Translations under genes and position numbers: made by a program
Notes under the pieces: generated by a model
What the model saw: only the letters and a program-made list of their open reading frames with translations
Databases searched by the model: none
Told to the model about the DNA's origin: nothing
Assembly: GCA_030285985.1 (NCBI GenBank)
Contig: CP127384.1
Location: forward strand, 1,600,501 to 1,664,500
DNA from: Aquidulcibacter paucihalophilus
GTDB lineage: Bacteria > Pseudomonadota > Alphaproteobacteria > Caulobacterales > Caulobacteraceae
Reading direction: 5' to 3'
DNA length: 64,000 nt
Part shown: piece by piece, positions 27,684 to 36,110 of the stretch
How the letters are laid out: each line of letters opens with the position of its first letter
How positions within the stretch are numbered: the first letter of the stretch is position 1

Positions 27684-28954
27684 TCGTGTGTAATCAGGCT
27701 GTTGCGGCCCGTGTCTCGCATCCGGATGTAGGTCAGTAGCGACACGCCGATCAGGCCGGTGACGTACCAGAAATAGACGCTCTCCATCCCTTCGCCCTTG
27801 AACCAGAGGGCGGCGTATTCCGCCGTGCCGCCGAACAGGGCGTTGGCGATGGCATAGGGCAGGGCGACGCCCAGCGCGCGGATATGGGCCGGGAACAGCT
27901 CCGCCTTCACCACGGCGTTGATCGAGGTGTAACCGCTGACGATGATCAGGGCCGCCATGGCCAGCAGGAAGGCCATGAAGGGGCTTTCGACACCCGAGAG
28001 CGCGGTCATGATCGGCACGGTGAACAGCACACCCGCCACGCCGAAGGCGATCATCACCGGCCGCCGTCCAACCCGGTCCGACAGGGCCCCCACGGCCGGC
28101 TGCAACAGCATGAAGACGAACAGGGCCGCGGCGCTGACCTCGGTCGCCGTCGCCTTGGAGAAGCCGCTCGTATTGACGAGGAATTTCTGCAGGTAGGTCG
28201 TGTAGGTATAGAAGGCGATCGTCCCGCCCGCCGTCAGGCCGAGCACCATCAGCGCCTCCTTCGGATGCTTCAGGATCAGCAGCAGGGCGCTGGATTTCGG
28301 TGCCTCGTTCGCATCGGTGGCGATGAAGGCGGAGGTCTCGTCCAGCCGCCGCCGCAGCCAGAAGACGACCACAGCCAGCGCCGCGCCGACGAAGAATGGA
28401 ATGCGCCAGCCCCAGGCCGCCAGATCGCCTTCGGCCATGGTCTTCTGCAGCACGATCAGCAGCAGCAGGGCCAGAAGTTGCCCGGAAATCAGGGTCACAT
28501 ACTGGAAACTGGACCAGAAGCCGCGATGCTTCGCCGTGGCCATCTCCGACAGATAGGTGGCCGAAGAGCCGTACTCGCCGCCCACGCTGAGACCCTGCAG
28601 CATGCGGGCGAACAGCAGCAGGGCAGGGGCGGCCAGGCCGATACTCCCATAGCCGGGCGTGCAGGCGATGATCAGGCTGCCGGTGCACATCAGGGTGACG
28701 GACAGGGTCAGGCCCGCCTTGCGCCCCTTGCGGTCCGAATAGACGCCCATGACCCAGGCCCCCACGGGCCGCATCAGGAAGCCGACGGCGAAGACCGCTG
28801 CCGCGCTGAGCAGCTGGGCGGTGCTGTCGCCCTCGGGGAAGAAGATCGGGGCGAAATAGACGGTGAAGGCGGCATAGGCGAACCAGTCGAACCACTCGAC
28901 CAGATTGCCGGCCGACCCGCCGATGATGTTGCGCAGGCGCCGGGCGGGGGTCAT
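27680..28954 (-). CDS. MFS transporter, metabolite:H+ symporter (MHS) family
   Basis: The 424-residue inner-membrane protein has twelve predicted helices and the MHS signatures: GNLVEWFDWFAYAAF in helix 1, GVYSDRKGRKAGL after helix 2, RMLQGLSVGGEYGSS in helix 4, and ALSDRVGRRPVMI after helix 8. MHS proteins (KgtP, ProP, ShiA relatives) take up organic acids or compatible solutes with protons; KgtP-like dicarboxylate transport is plausible but unproven. ATG 28954 overlaps the stop of the upstream membrane protein. Confidence 0.88.
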   Translation of the reverse strand: MTPARRLRNIIGGSAGNLVEWFDWFAYAAFTVYFAPIFFPEGDSTAQLLSAAAVFAVGFLMRPVGAWVMGVYSDRKGRKAGLTLSVTLMCTGSLIIACTPGYGSIGLAAPALLLFARMLQGLSVGGEYGSSATYLSEMATAKHRGFWSSFQYVTLISGQLLALLLLIVLQKTMAEGDLAAWGWRIPFFVGAALAVVVFWLRRRLDETSAFIATDANEAPKSSALLLILKHPKEALMVLGLTAGGTIAFYTYTTYLQKFLVNTSGFSKATATEVSAAALFVFMLLQPAVGALSDRVGRRPVMIAFGVAGVLFTVPIMTALSGVESPFMAFLLAMAALIIVSGYTSINAVVKAELFPAHIRALGVALPYAIANALFGGTAEYAALWFKGEGMESVYFWYVTGLIGVSLLTYIRMRDTGRNSLITHD

Positions 28955-29382
28955 GGCAGGGTCCTCCATGCGGTCAGGGTTCCGATGGCATAGGTCAGGC
29001 CGAAGACCAGCACGAATGCCGAACTGATCCATGCAAAGGCGTAGGCGCGGCCGGTCCGGATCATCACAACCGGCACAAACACCACGGCGCGGATCAGGTA
29101 GACGGCGCTGATCGCGACAAGGGCGGGGCGAAGCAGGGGGAGGGGCGGCAACCGGCCGGCCCCTGACAGGGCGTAGGCCGACCAGACCGCCAGCACCGCC
29201 GCGATGCCGAGGGTGATCAGCGTGGCCGACGCCGCACCCTGCTCGGCCAGTCGAACCATACGCTTGCCGGCACCAAAGAAGGCGTACCAGCGCGGCCCGC
29301 CGATGATGATGGCCAGATGGGTTAGCGATGCCGCCGCGCTGAGCGCGCCGCCGGCCAGCAGCCATGGGTTGGAAATCAGCAA
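28951..29382 (-). CDS. Four-helix membrane protein of unknown function
   Basis: The 143-residue product has four hydrophobic segments (LLAGGALSAAASLTHLAIII, LITLGIAAVLAVWSAYALSG, ALVAISAVYLIRAVVFVPVV, and FAWISSAFVLVFGLTYAIGT). A TTG start at 29382 with GGGGAG upstream fits best; longer forms would add a polar N-terminus. Its TGA overlaps the MFS transporter ATG, so the two are likely co-translated. The small size suggests an accessory membrane protein, but no function is known. Confidence 0.65.
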   Translation of the reverse strand: MLISNPWLLAGGALSAAASLTHLAIIIGGPRWYAFFGAGKRMVRLAEQGAASATLITLGIAAVLAVWSAYALSGAGRLPPLPLLRPALVAISAVYLIRAVVFVPVVMIRTGRAYAFAWISSAFVLVFGLTYAIGTLTAWRTLP

Positions 29383-29395
29383 GCCCTGCTCCCCT

Positions 29396-29941
29396 TTATC
29401 GCGGGGCATCATCCAGCCGTTTGCCCATTCTGACCAGCGGCACGGGCGCGCCGCCGCGGTCGTCCTCGAACCGTTCGATCTCGCGATATCCCGCGGCGAG
29501 GTACAGAGGCTCACCACCCATCGTCGCGACCAGTTCGGCGCGGTCATAGCCCGCGGCCCGGGCGGCGGCCTCGCACAGGTCGAGGATCAGCCGGCCGATG
29601 CCCCGGCGGACGAACTCGGGGGCGGTGTACATGGCGCGGATGCGGGCGGCGTCGACGCCGGGCGTGAGGGGGGCAGGCTTCCGTCCGGGTGTGTGGTCGC
29701 CGCCGTACTCGGTGATCCGCCCGCTCCAGCCGCCGCAGCCCGCGAGTTCGCCGTCAGCCTCGACGAGGACATAGGTCCGGTCGGCGATGATCTGGCTGTC
29801 GATCCCCATCAGCTTTCGGCTGGCGGCGATCTGGTCCGGTGTCAGGAAGGCGGCCAGCGGCCCGGAGATCGACCGGTCCACAAGGGCGACCAGCGCCGGA
29901 ATATCGACCTCGGTGGCAGTGCGGTGCGTGAAGTCGGCCAC
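29396..29941 (-). CDS. GNAT family N-acetyltransferase
   Basis: The 181-residue protein carries a GNAT fold: an RTATEVDIPALVALVDRS start, YVLVEADGELAGCGGW strand, and the acetyl-CoA-binding RRGIGRLILDLCEAAARAAG loop, followed by PLYLAAGYREIERFE. Substrate is unknown. The start is taken as GTG 29941, right at the beginning of the conserved region. A second GNAT gene lies 33 bases upstream in the same direction; the two are not close paralogues. Confidence 0.82.
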   Translation of the reverse strand: MADFTHRTATEVDIPALVALVDRSISGPLAAFLTPDQIAASRKLMGIDSQIIADRTYVLVEADGELAGCGGWSGRITEYGGDHTPGRKPAPLTPGVDAARIRAMYTAPEFVRRGIGRLILDLCEAAARAAGYDRAELVATMGGEPLYLAAGYREIERFEDDRGGAPVPLVRMGKRLDDAPR

Positions 29942-29973
29942 GGGTCTCGCTCCTGAACGCCCTGAAATCCGGC

Positions 29974-30438
29974 CTAGGTCCGCTCTCTGGCCATGTAGAC
30001 GAGTTCGATACCCTCGTCCGACCATCGCCGCTCAAACTCCTCGAATCCGAGCAGCCAGTACAGGGCGATATGGCGCTCGCTCTTGGCACCGGTGAACAGC
30101 TCGAAGCGGCGCACGGACGGCGGCGCATGCTCCTGTACCGCCTTGATCAGGCGGACGCCGAACCCCGTACCCTCGCGGTCCGGCGCGACCACCAGCCGCC
30201 CCATATGACCCACGGAGCCTTCGATGCGGATCCGGGCAGATCCGACAATGCGATGCCCGTCGACCGCCGCCAGGACGATCTCCGACCGGATAGCCTCGGC
30301 GACCTGGTCCAGGGTTTCCAGGAGGGGCGGCAGGAACGGGTCGCGATACAACTGGGCCGTGGTCACATAGGCGGCCCGCTGCAGCGTCAGGAGCTCCCCG
30401 GCGTCCGCCTCGACGGCCCTGCGCAGAACGACGGCCAT
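29974..30438 (-). CDS. GNAT family N-acetyltransferase
   Basis: This 154-residue GNAT protein has VLRRAVEADAGELLTLQRAA at the start, IVGSARIRIEGSVGHMGRLVV in the core, the CoA loop APDREGTGFGVRLIKAVQEH, and a terminal SERHIALYWLLGFEEFERR segment. It begins six bases after the end of astB in the same direction, so it may be transcribed with the arginine catabolism operon. Its substrate is unknown. Confidence 0.83.
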   Translation of the reverse strand: MAVVLRRAVEADAGELLTLQRAAYVTTAQLYRDPFLPPLLETLDQVAEAIRSEIVLAAVDGHRIVGSARIRIEGSVGHMGRLVVAPDREGTGFGVRLIKAVQEHAPPSVRRFELFTGAKSERHIALYWLLGFEEFERRWSDEGIELVYMARERT

Positions 30439-30443
30439 GCGAG

Positions 30444-31781
30444 TCAGCCCCGCTGGAAGGGATAGAAGCCACCGCCGAGGTCGAGCAGGCCGGTCAGTTC
30501 GTCCAGTGCGACGCGGCTCTCTTCCAGCAGGGCGGGATCGGCCAGGTCGGCGGCCGTCAGCCGGTCGCGGTAGTGTCTGGCACCCCAGACCGACAGCCTG
30601 CCGTGCAGGTCGTCGGTCAGCCGCATGGCCGGGTTGGCCGCCGCCTGTTCGGCCTCGGTCAGCACCACCCGCAGGCGCAGGCAGGCCGGCCCGCCGCCGT
30701 TGCGCATCGACTGGCGTACATCGACGTATTCGACCTTGCCGATGGGCCCGTTCGAGGCGGCCAGCCGCTCGGCCACCGCATGGCTGCGCGGGTTGTCCCG
30801 GGTCTCGGTCGGGCAGATCAGGGTCAGGCGGTCCTCGCCGGGAATCCGCACCAGCATGGAGTTGAACAGATAGCTGGAGATGGCGTCGGCCAGGGGCAGG
30901 TCCGCGGAGTACACCTCGACGAAGATCGGCTCGAACCGGTCTCCGGCGGCGGCGCGGATGGCGGCCTTCGTGCCGGCCGTGTCCTCGAAGGCCAGCTCGT
31001 GGAAGAACAGCGTCTCCAGCGCCCCGACGCAGACCACGTCATTGTGGAAGGTGCCGCCGGCGATGGCCGCCCGCGACTGGCGGGCCAGCACCGCGCCGGA
31101 CGCGCCATGACGGCTCGCGACGGCCTGCGAGGCCTCGCGCGTCTGGCGGGCCGGGAAGGCGTCGGCCCAGGGCTCGAAGGCCTCGCGGCCCCAGACCAGC
31201 AGATTGACCCCCGGCTCGCCATGGTCGGCGCAAAGGCGAACGTGATTGGCCGCGCCCTCGTCGGCGAGGTGGGCGACAGAGGGCAGGGCGTCATGCACCG
31301 CGAAACGGTCGGGATCGGGGAAAAGGGCGTCCAGCGACCGCTTCGTCTGTTCGTGCTCCAGCGAGCGGTGCAGGTTGGTGACCAGATTGGCCGGGGTGAA
31401 ATGCACCCGGCCGTCGGCGCTGTCGGCGCTGGGCGTCACCGTAGCGGCATTGGCGGCCCACATGGGCGAGGCAGAACAGGCGGCGGCGGCGAAGGACGGC
31501 GCGTCCTTCCACGCCTGTTCCAGCACCCGGGCGTCGGAGCCCGTGAAACCGAGGCTGCGCAGGAAGGGGATATTCGGCCGCTCATGCGGCGGCAGGACGT
31601 ATTGCGGCAGGCCGAGGTCGGCCAGGGTCTTCATCTTGTCGAGACCCTGTAGCACCGCCGCGCGCGGGTTTGAGGCTTCGCCCTTGTTCAGGCTGGACGC
31701 GAGGTTGCCCGGCGACAGGCCTGCATAGGAGTGCGTCGGCCCGATCAGGCCGTCAGCGTTGGCTTCAACAGCTGAGGTCAC
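30444..31781 (-). CDS. astB: N-succinylarginine dihydrolase
   Basis: AstB removes two ammonia molecules from N-succinylarginine to give N-succinylornithine. The 445-residue length matches E. coli AstB. Typical segments are DGLIGPTHSYAGLSPGN at the N-terminus, LPPHERPNIPFLRSLGF, the catalytic His in FHNDVVCVGALETLFFHE and the catalytic Cys region MRNGGGPACLRLRVVL near the C-terminus. The start is GTG 31781, overlapping the astD stop; the much longer open frame to 32312 is an antisense-region artefact of astD. Confidence 0.93.
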   Translation of the reverse strand: MTSAVEANADGLIGPTHSYAGLSPGNLASSLNKGEASNPRAAVLQGLDKMKTLADLGLPQYVLPPHERPNIPFLRSLGFTGSDARVLEQAWKDAPSFAAAACSASPMWAANAATVTPSADSADGRVHFTPANLVTNLHRSLEHEQTKRSLDALFPDPDRFAVHDALPSVAHLADEGAANHVRLCADHGEPGVNLLVWGREAFEPWADAFPARQTREASQAVASRHGASGAVLARQSRAAIAGGTFHNDVVCVGALETLFFHELAFEDTAGTKAAIRAAAGDRFEPIFVEVYSADLPLADAISSYLFNSMLVRIPGEDRLTLICPTETRDNPRSHAVAERLAASNGPIGKVEYVDVRQSMRNGGGPACLRLRVVLTEAEQAAANPAMRLTDDLHGRLSVWGARHYRDRLTAADLADPALLEESRVALDELTGLLDLGGGFYPFQRG

Positions 31782-33208
31782 GTCTTCAAGCCCTTGATCT
31801 CGCTTTCGATGTTCTTCACCGCACTCGCCTCGAAACTGGCCACCGGATAGGCGCAGTAGTCGGCGGCATAGTAGGCCGACGGCCGGTGATTGCCGCTGGC
31901 CCCGAGGCCACCGAAGGGCATGTCGCCGGCGGCGCCCGTGGTCGGGCGGTTGAAGTTCACGACGCCCGCGCGGATGCGGCGGATGAAGCGGTCCCAGTTG
32001 GCCGGGTCGTCGCTGACCAGACCGGCGGACAGGCCGTAGCGGGTGGCATTGGCGGCCTCGATGGCGGCCTCGAACGAACCGACGCGGGTCACCGCCAGGA
32101 AGGGGGCGAACATCTCTTCGTCGGGCACGGCGATGCCGGTGACGTCGATGATGGCGGGGGCGACAAAGGCCCCCGGCAGATTGCCGACCGGGCCCGAGGC
32201 GCGGATGACCTTCGCGCCCATGTCGATCCGGTCCTGCAGCGCCTTCAACGCGGCTTCCGCCGCCTTCACCGAGATCAGCGGCCCGGCATAGGGCTCGGGC
32301 GTCGAATTCCACGGGGCGAGGATCAGCCGCTCGACCATGGCGTTCACCGCCTCGACGATGGCATCGCCCTGCGGCCCGTCCGGCACGATCAGGCGGCGGG
32401 CGCAGGAACAGCGCTGGCCCGTCGTCACAAAGGCCGACTGGACCACAATTCCGGCCACGGCCTCGGCGTCGGCGGCGTCCCAGACCACCAGCGGATTATT
32501 TCCGCCCAGCTCCAGCGCCAGGATGACATGCGGATCATCGGCGAATTTGCGCCGGAAATGCGCGCCCGCCGCGCCCGAGCCGGTGAACATCAGGGCGTCG
32601 ATGCCGCTGTCCAGCAGGGCCGCGCCGGTCTCGCGGCCACCCTGGACGACATTGACCACGCCCTCGGGCATGTCCGCGTCGGCGAAGGCTTCGGCCATGA
32701 GCTGGCCGATGAAAGGCGTCTCTTCGGACGGCTTGAACACCACCGTGTCGCCCGCCAGCAGGGCCGGGACGATGTGGCCGTTGGGCAGGTGGCCGGGGAA
32801 GTTGAACGGCCCCAGCACTGCCGCCACGCCATGGGCGCGGTGACGCAGGGTAGCGTGGCCGAAGCCGGTCTCGGCCGTGCGCTCGCCCGTGCGTTCGTCA
32901 TAGGCGCGGATCGAGATGTCGACCTTGCCGGCCATGGCGCCGAGTTCGGCCGTGGTCTCCCAGAGAGCCTTGCCGGTCTCTCTGGAGATCGCCTCGGCCA
33001 TCTGCGGGGCGCGGGTCTTCAGCACAGCCTGATAGCGTTTGACGGCGTCGATCCGGTCCTGACGCGGGCGGTCGGCCCAGTCCGGGAAGGCGGCGCGGGC
33101 GCGGTCGGTCGCGGCCTGGACCTCTGCGGCGCTGGCGGCGGTGCCCTCCCAGACGGTCTCGCCGGTGGCGGGGTCGATGGATTTGAAATGGGTCATGCTG
33201 TCGCTCAC
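31778..33208 (-). CDS. astD: N-succinylglutamate 5-semialdehyde dehydrogenase
   Basis: AstD oxidises succinylglutamate semialdehyde to succinylglutamate with NAD. The 476-residue aldehyde dehydrogenase has the catalytic Cys in GQRCSCARRLIV and the general-base Glu in ALELGGNNPLVVWD; the ALELG...GQRCSCA pair is the AstD-type signature. It sits between astA and astB with four-base overlaps at both ends, strongly coupling the three enzymes. Confidence 0.94.
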   Translation of the reverse strand: MSDSMTHFKSIDPATGETVWEGTAASAAEVQAATDRARAAFPDWADRPRQDRIDAVKRYQAVLKTRAPQMAEAISRETGKALWETTAELGAMAGKVDISIRAYDERTGERTAETGFGHATLRHRAHGVAAVLGPFNFPGHLPNGHIVPALLAGDTVVFKPSEETPFIGQLMAEAFADADMPEGVVNVVQGGRETGAALLDSGIDALMFTGSGAAGAHFRRKFADDPHVILALELGGNNPLVVWDAADAEAVAGIVVQSAFVTTGQRCSCARRLIVPDGPQGDAIVEAVNAMVERLILAPWNSTPEPYAGPLISVKAAEAALKALQDRIDMGAKVIRASGPVGNLPGAFVAPAIIDVTGIAVPDEEMFAPFLAVTRVGSFEAAIEAANATRYGLSAGLVSDDPANWDRFIRRIRAGVVNFNRPTTGAAGDMPFGGLGASGNHRPSAYYAADYCAYPVASFEASAVKNIESEIKGLKT

Positions 33209-34212
33209 GTCTTCACCCGCACCGTATCGCCCGCCCGGACCCGCAGCGCGTCCGCGGTCTCGTCGTTCAGGGTGACGACGTCGCCCTCGATCACCGCGCG
33301 CTGGCGCACGGAGCGGAAGCCGCCGACGCTGTCGGTCGAGATCAGGGCGGGCAGGTCGGCCTCGACCTCCTGCGCCACCGCCACCTTCAGGCTCCGGGCG
33401 TCGCGCACGGTGCGGATGTTGTCGCGGCCGCAGGTTACCGTCGGACCGGCGTCAAAGATGTCGATCAGGCCGTTGGGCCGGAAGCCCTCGCTCTCCAGCA
33501 GGGCCATGGCGGGCACGCCCTGCGGATGCACCTTGCCGATCACGGCGCGGGCGGGCTCGGGCAGCAGGTCCATATAGATCGGGTGGCGCGGAGCCAGGTC
33601 GAGGATGAACTGCTTGTCGGTCGAGCCGGTCATCCGGTCCGCCTCGTCGAAATCCATGGGGAAGAATTTGTGCGCGACATGGTCCCAGAACGGGCAGGCG
33701 CCGTCCGGCGTGAAGACGCCGCGCAGTTCGGCCAGCACCGTGTCGGCGAACAGATCCGGCTCGGCCCCGATCAGCATATAGCGTGACTGGCTCAGCAGGC
33801 GTCCGGCCCCACCCTTGCGCCGGTCGGCCTTGAGGAACAGGGAGCCGACCTCGCTCCAGCCGGTGCATTCATTGACCAGCACCAGCGTCTTCTGTTCCAG
33901 CTTGATGCCGAGCGAGGGCGAAGACTGGGTGTTGGTCACCACGCGGAAGGAGAAGAAGGGCCGGTTCAGACCCACCGCCGCCTTGACCGAGCCAATGCCG
34001 TCGACGTCGCCGGTCTCGGTCTCCTCCAGCATGAGGGTGTACCAGCGGTGCTGAGGGTCCATCTTGCCGGCGAAGCTGTCGCGGCTCAGGTCGAGCCGTT
34101 CGGCCAGTTGGTCGGGGTCTTCGGGCAGGCTGGTGAAGCCTGGCCCCGACAGGATGGCCAGCTCCAGCAGGAAGTCGAGGTCGGCAGGGCCGGCGGGTCG
34201 GACGACGAGCAT
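33205..34212 (-). CDS. astA: Arginine N-succinyltransferase
   Basis: AstA transfers succinate from succinyl-CoA to arginine, the first step of the AST pathway. The 335-residue protein starts LVVRPAGPADLDFLLELAIL and includes LPEDPDQLAERLDLS, GRLLSQSRYMLI, and PCPFWDHVAHKFFPMDF-like sequence (ACPFWDHVAHKFFPMDFDEA), all AST-type hallmarks. It is a single copy, not an AruF/AruG pair. The gene follows the M20 hydrolase by four bases. Confidence 0.93.
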   Translation of the reverse strand: MLVVRPAGPADLDFLLELAILSGPGFTSLPEDPDQLAERLDLSRDSFAGKMDPQHRWYTLMLEETETGDVDGIGSVKAAVGLNRPFFSFRVVTNTQSSPSLGIKLEQKTLVLVNECTGWSEVGSLFLKADRRKGGAGRLLSQSRYMLIGAEPDLFADTVLAELRGVFTPDGACPFWDHVAHKFFPMDFDEADRMTGSTDKQFILDLAPRHPIYMDLLPEPARAVIGKVHPQGVPAMALLESEGFRPNGLIDIFDAGPTVTCGRDNIRTVRDARSLKVAVAQEVEADLPALISTDSVGGFRSVRQRAVIEGDVVTLNDETADALRVRAGDTVRVKT

Positions 34213-34216
34213 GGGG

Positions 34217-35467
34217 TTACATCGTCTCCAGACGCAGGGCTTTGAGTTTCAGCGCGTCGATCTCGCCCGAGGCGATCTTGCACAGGATCAGGGCGCTCAG
34301 CTGGGCGCGTTCGACGAAGCTGGCGGGCCAGGCGAACTCCTGATCCGAATGGATGTCGCCGCCGAGGACGCCGAGGGTGTCGATATTGGGCAGGCCGGCC
34401 GCGTGCAGATTGTTGCCCTCGCAGACGCCGCCCGACGGCTTCCAGGCGATGGGCTGGCCCAGCAGGGCACCGGTCTCGCGCACGGCCTCGAACAGGGCCG
34501 TCTGGCTGGCGTCCATCGGCTTGGGCGCACGGGTCATGCCGCCATGCAGGTCCAGCGTCAGGCCGGGGAAGGGGGGCTCGGTCGCAATCTGGCGCACGGT
34601 CTCGGCGATCCAGGCCGATGACTGGGCGTCGGGGACGCGGACGTTGAAACGAACGACGGCATTGTCGGCGACGACGTTGAGGGCGCCGCCGCCGCTGATC
34701 TTCGCGACATTGACGGTCACGCCCTCGCGCTGGCCGTTCAGGGCGTGCAGGCGGGCGGCGATCATGGCCGCACCGGCCACGGCATTGGCACCCTCATGGA
34801 AGGCCCGGCCGGCGTGGGCCGCCTTGCCGGTGACGATCAGGTGGTAGTTGCCGCTGCCCTTGCGCGCGCCTGCGAGGGTGCCGTCGGCCAGCGCCGGCTC
34901 ATAGGTCATGCCGACATGGCCGCGCGCGCCCAATGCCGCCAGCAGCGGCGCCGAGGCGGGCGAACCGATCTCCTCATCGGGCGAGAGCAGCACGGTCCAG
35001 CCGACACGCGCGCGGTCCGGATGGGTCTCGAACGCCTCCAGCGCCGCGAGCAGGACGGAGATGCCGCCCTTCATGTCGGCGATCCCCGGGCCGTTCAGCG
35101 CGCCGTCCGCACGGGTCACGACCGTCTGGAACGGGCTCTCGGCCGGGAAGACGGTGTCATAGTGGCCGGTCAGAACGACCTGGATCGGGGCGTCTGGGCG
35201 GGCGGTGATCTGCAGGGCGTCGGCATGGGCCTCGGCCCGTACCGCGCCATCATCACCGACCGTCGTCGATCCCTGCGTCGGAAGGCGCACGACCTCGGCC
35301 GGCAGGCGGCGCGCCTCGGCTTCCAGCAGGGCCAGCACCTCGGCCAGACCACCGGCGTGACGGCTGCCTGAATTGACATTGGCCCAGTCGACGGCGCGGC
35401 CGACGATGGCAGTTTCGCGCGCTGCGACATGGTCGAGCACGATCTGGTCGGGGGGCAGAATCCGCAT
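34217..35467 (-). CDS. M20 family hydrolase, carboxypeptidase G2-like
   Basis: The 416-residue protein is an M20-type zinc hydrolase with all metal-binding segments: GHYDTVFP, GPGIADMKGG, LSPDEEIGS, MTYEPALADG, and GGDIHSDQEF near the C-terminus. A dimerisation insert with GKAAHAGRAFHEGANAV lies between. Closest overall is the carboxypeptidase G2 group, which cleaves N-acyl bonds on glutamate. It is the first gene of the ast operon, four bases before astA, where it may serve as the succinylglutamate desuccinylase. That role is inferred from position and chemistry. Confidence 0.85.
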   Translation of the reverse strand: MRILPPDQIVLDHVAARETAIVGRAVDWANVNSGSRHAGGLAEVLALLEAEARRLPAEVVRLPTQGSTTVGDDGAVRAEAHADALQITARPDAPIQVVLTGHYDTVFPAESPFQTVVTRADGALNGPGIADMKGGISVLLAALEAFETHPDRARVGWTVLLSPDEEIGSPASAPLLAALGARGHVGMTYEPALADGTLAGARKGSGNYHLIVTGKAAHAGRAFHEGANAVAGAAMIAARLHALNGQREGVTVNVAKISGGGALNVVADNAVVRFNVRVPDAQSSAWIAETVRQIATEPPFPGLTLDLHGGMTRAPKPMDASQTALFEAVRETGALLGQPIAWKPSGGVCEGNNLHAAGLPNIDTLGVLGGDIHSDQEFAWPASFVERAQLSALILCKIASGEIDALKLKALRLETM

Positions 35468-35575
35468 ACCGGCGAACCCTAGCGGTCCGGACCGGAAAGG
35501 TGAAGGCGAGCCATGGGTTTCGCCCTGGGCGCGAGCGGGCTAGGCTTCGATCATCTTCAAGGGAGGAACCCACCA

Positions 35576-36103
35576 ATGACTGACTGGATCAAGGCGTCGA
35601 ATCCGACGGCATCGATCACCACCGAGGCCGAGGCGATCGGTGCCGCCCGTGCCAGCGCCCTGGCGATCTTCCTGGGCGTGATCTGGGGCGGCGTCGGTGT
35701 CTTCATGCTGATGAGCGGCGGCTCCGCCGAGATCGAGGCGGCCATGGCCCAGGCCTCCGCTGATGCGCCGGAAATGGCCGGCATGGGCGGCGCGGTGATG
35801 CAAATCGCCATGTGGAGCGCGATTGGCCTCTGCGTCATTCAACTCGTTCTGGGCCTGGTGCAGTGGGCCAAGCCCAACATCGTCATCCCGATCATCTTCG
35901 CCATGCTGGTGGCCTTCGGCCTGGTGTCCGGCGTCTTCGGGATGATGATGGCTGGACAGGAAGGCATGCCGGAAACGGCCGCGACGCCGACCTGGCAGGT
36001 CTATGTCGGGTTCGTGATCCTGGTCGTCCAGCTGGTGCTGCACATCGCTGGCATTCGCGGCGCTCGCGCGCTCGACCGGATCCGCATGGCGGCCGCCCAG
36101 TAG
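35576..36103 (+). CDS. Four-helix membrane protein of unknown function
   Basis: The 175-residue product has four hydrophobic segments (ALAIFLGVIWGGVGVFMLM, AMWSAIGLCVIQLVLGLVQW, IPIIFAMLVAFGLVSGVFGM, and YVGFVILVVQLVLHIAGI) and short polar ends. Met-rich patches lie after helices 1 and 3 (GMGGAVMQIAM; GMMMAGQEGM). ATG 35576 is preceded by GGGAGG; the in-frame ATG at 35513 is not needed. It faces tamB. No family is recognised. Confidence 0.7.
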   Translation: MTDWIKASNPTASITTEAEAIGAARASALAIFLGVIWGGVGVFMLMSGGSAEIEAAMAQASADAPEMAGMGGAVMQIAMWSAIGLCVIQLVLGLVQWAKPNIVIPIIFAMLVAFGLVSGVFGMMMAGQEGMPETAATPTWQVYVGFVILVVQLVLHIAGIRGARALDRIRMAAAQ

Positions 36104-36110
36104 GCAGCCA

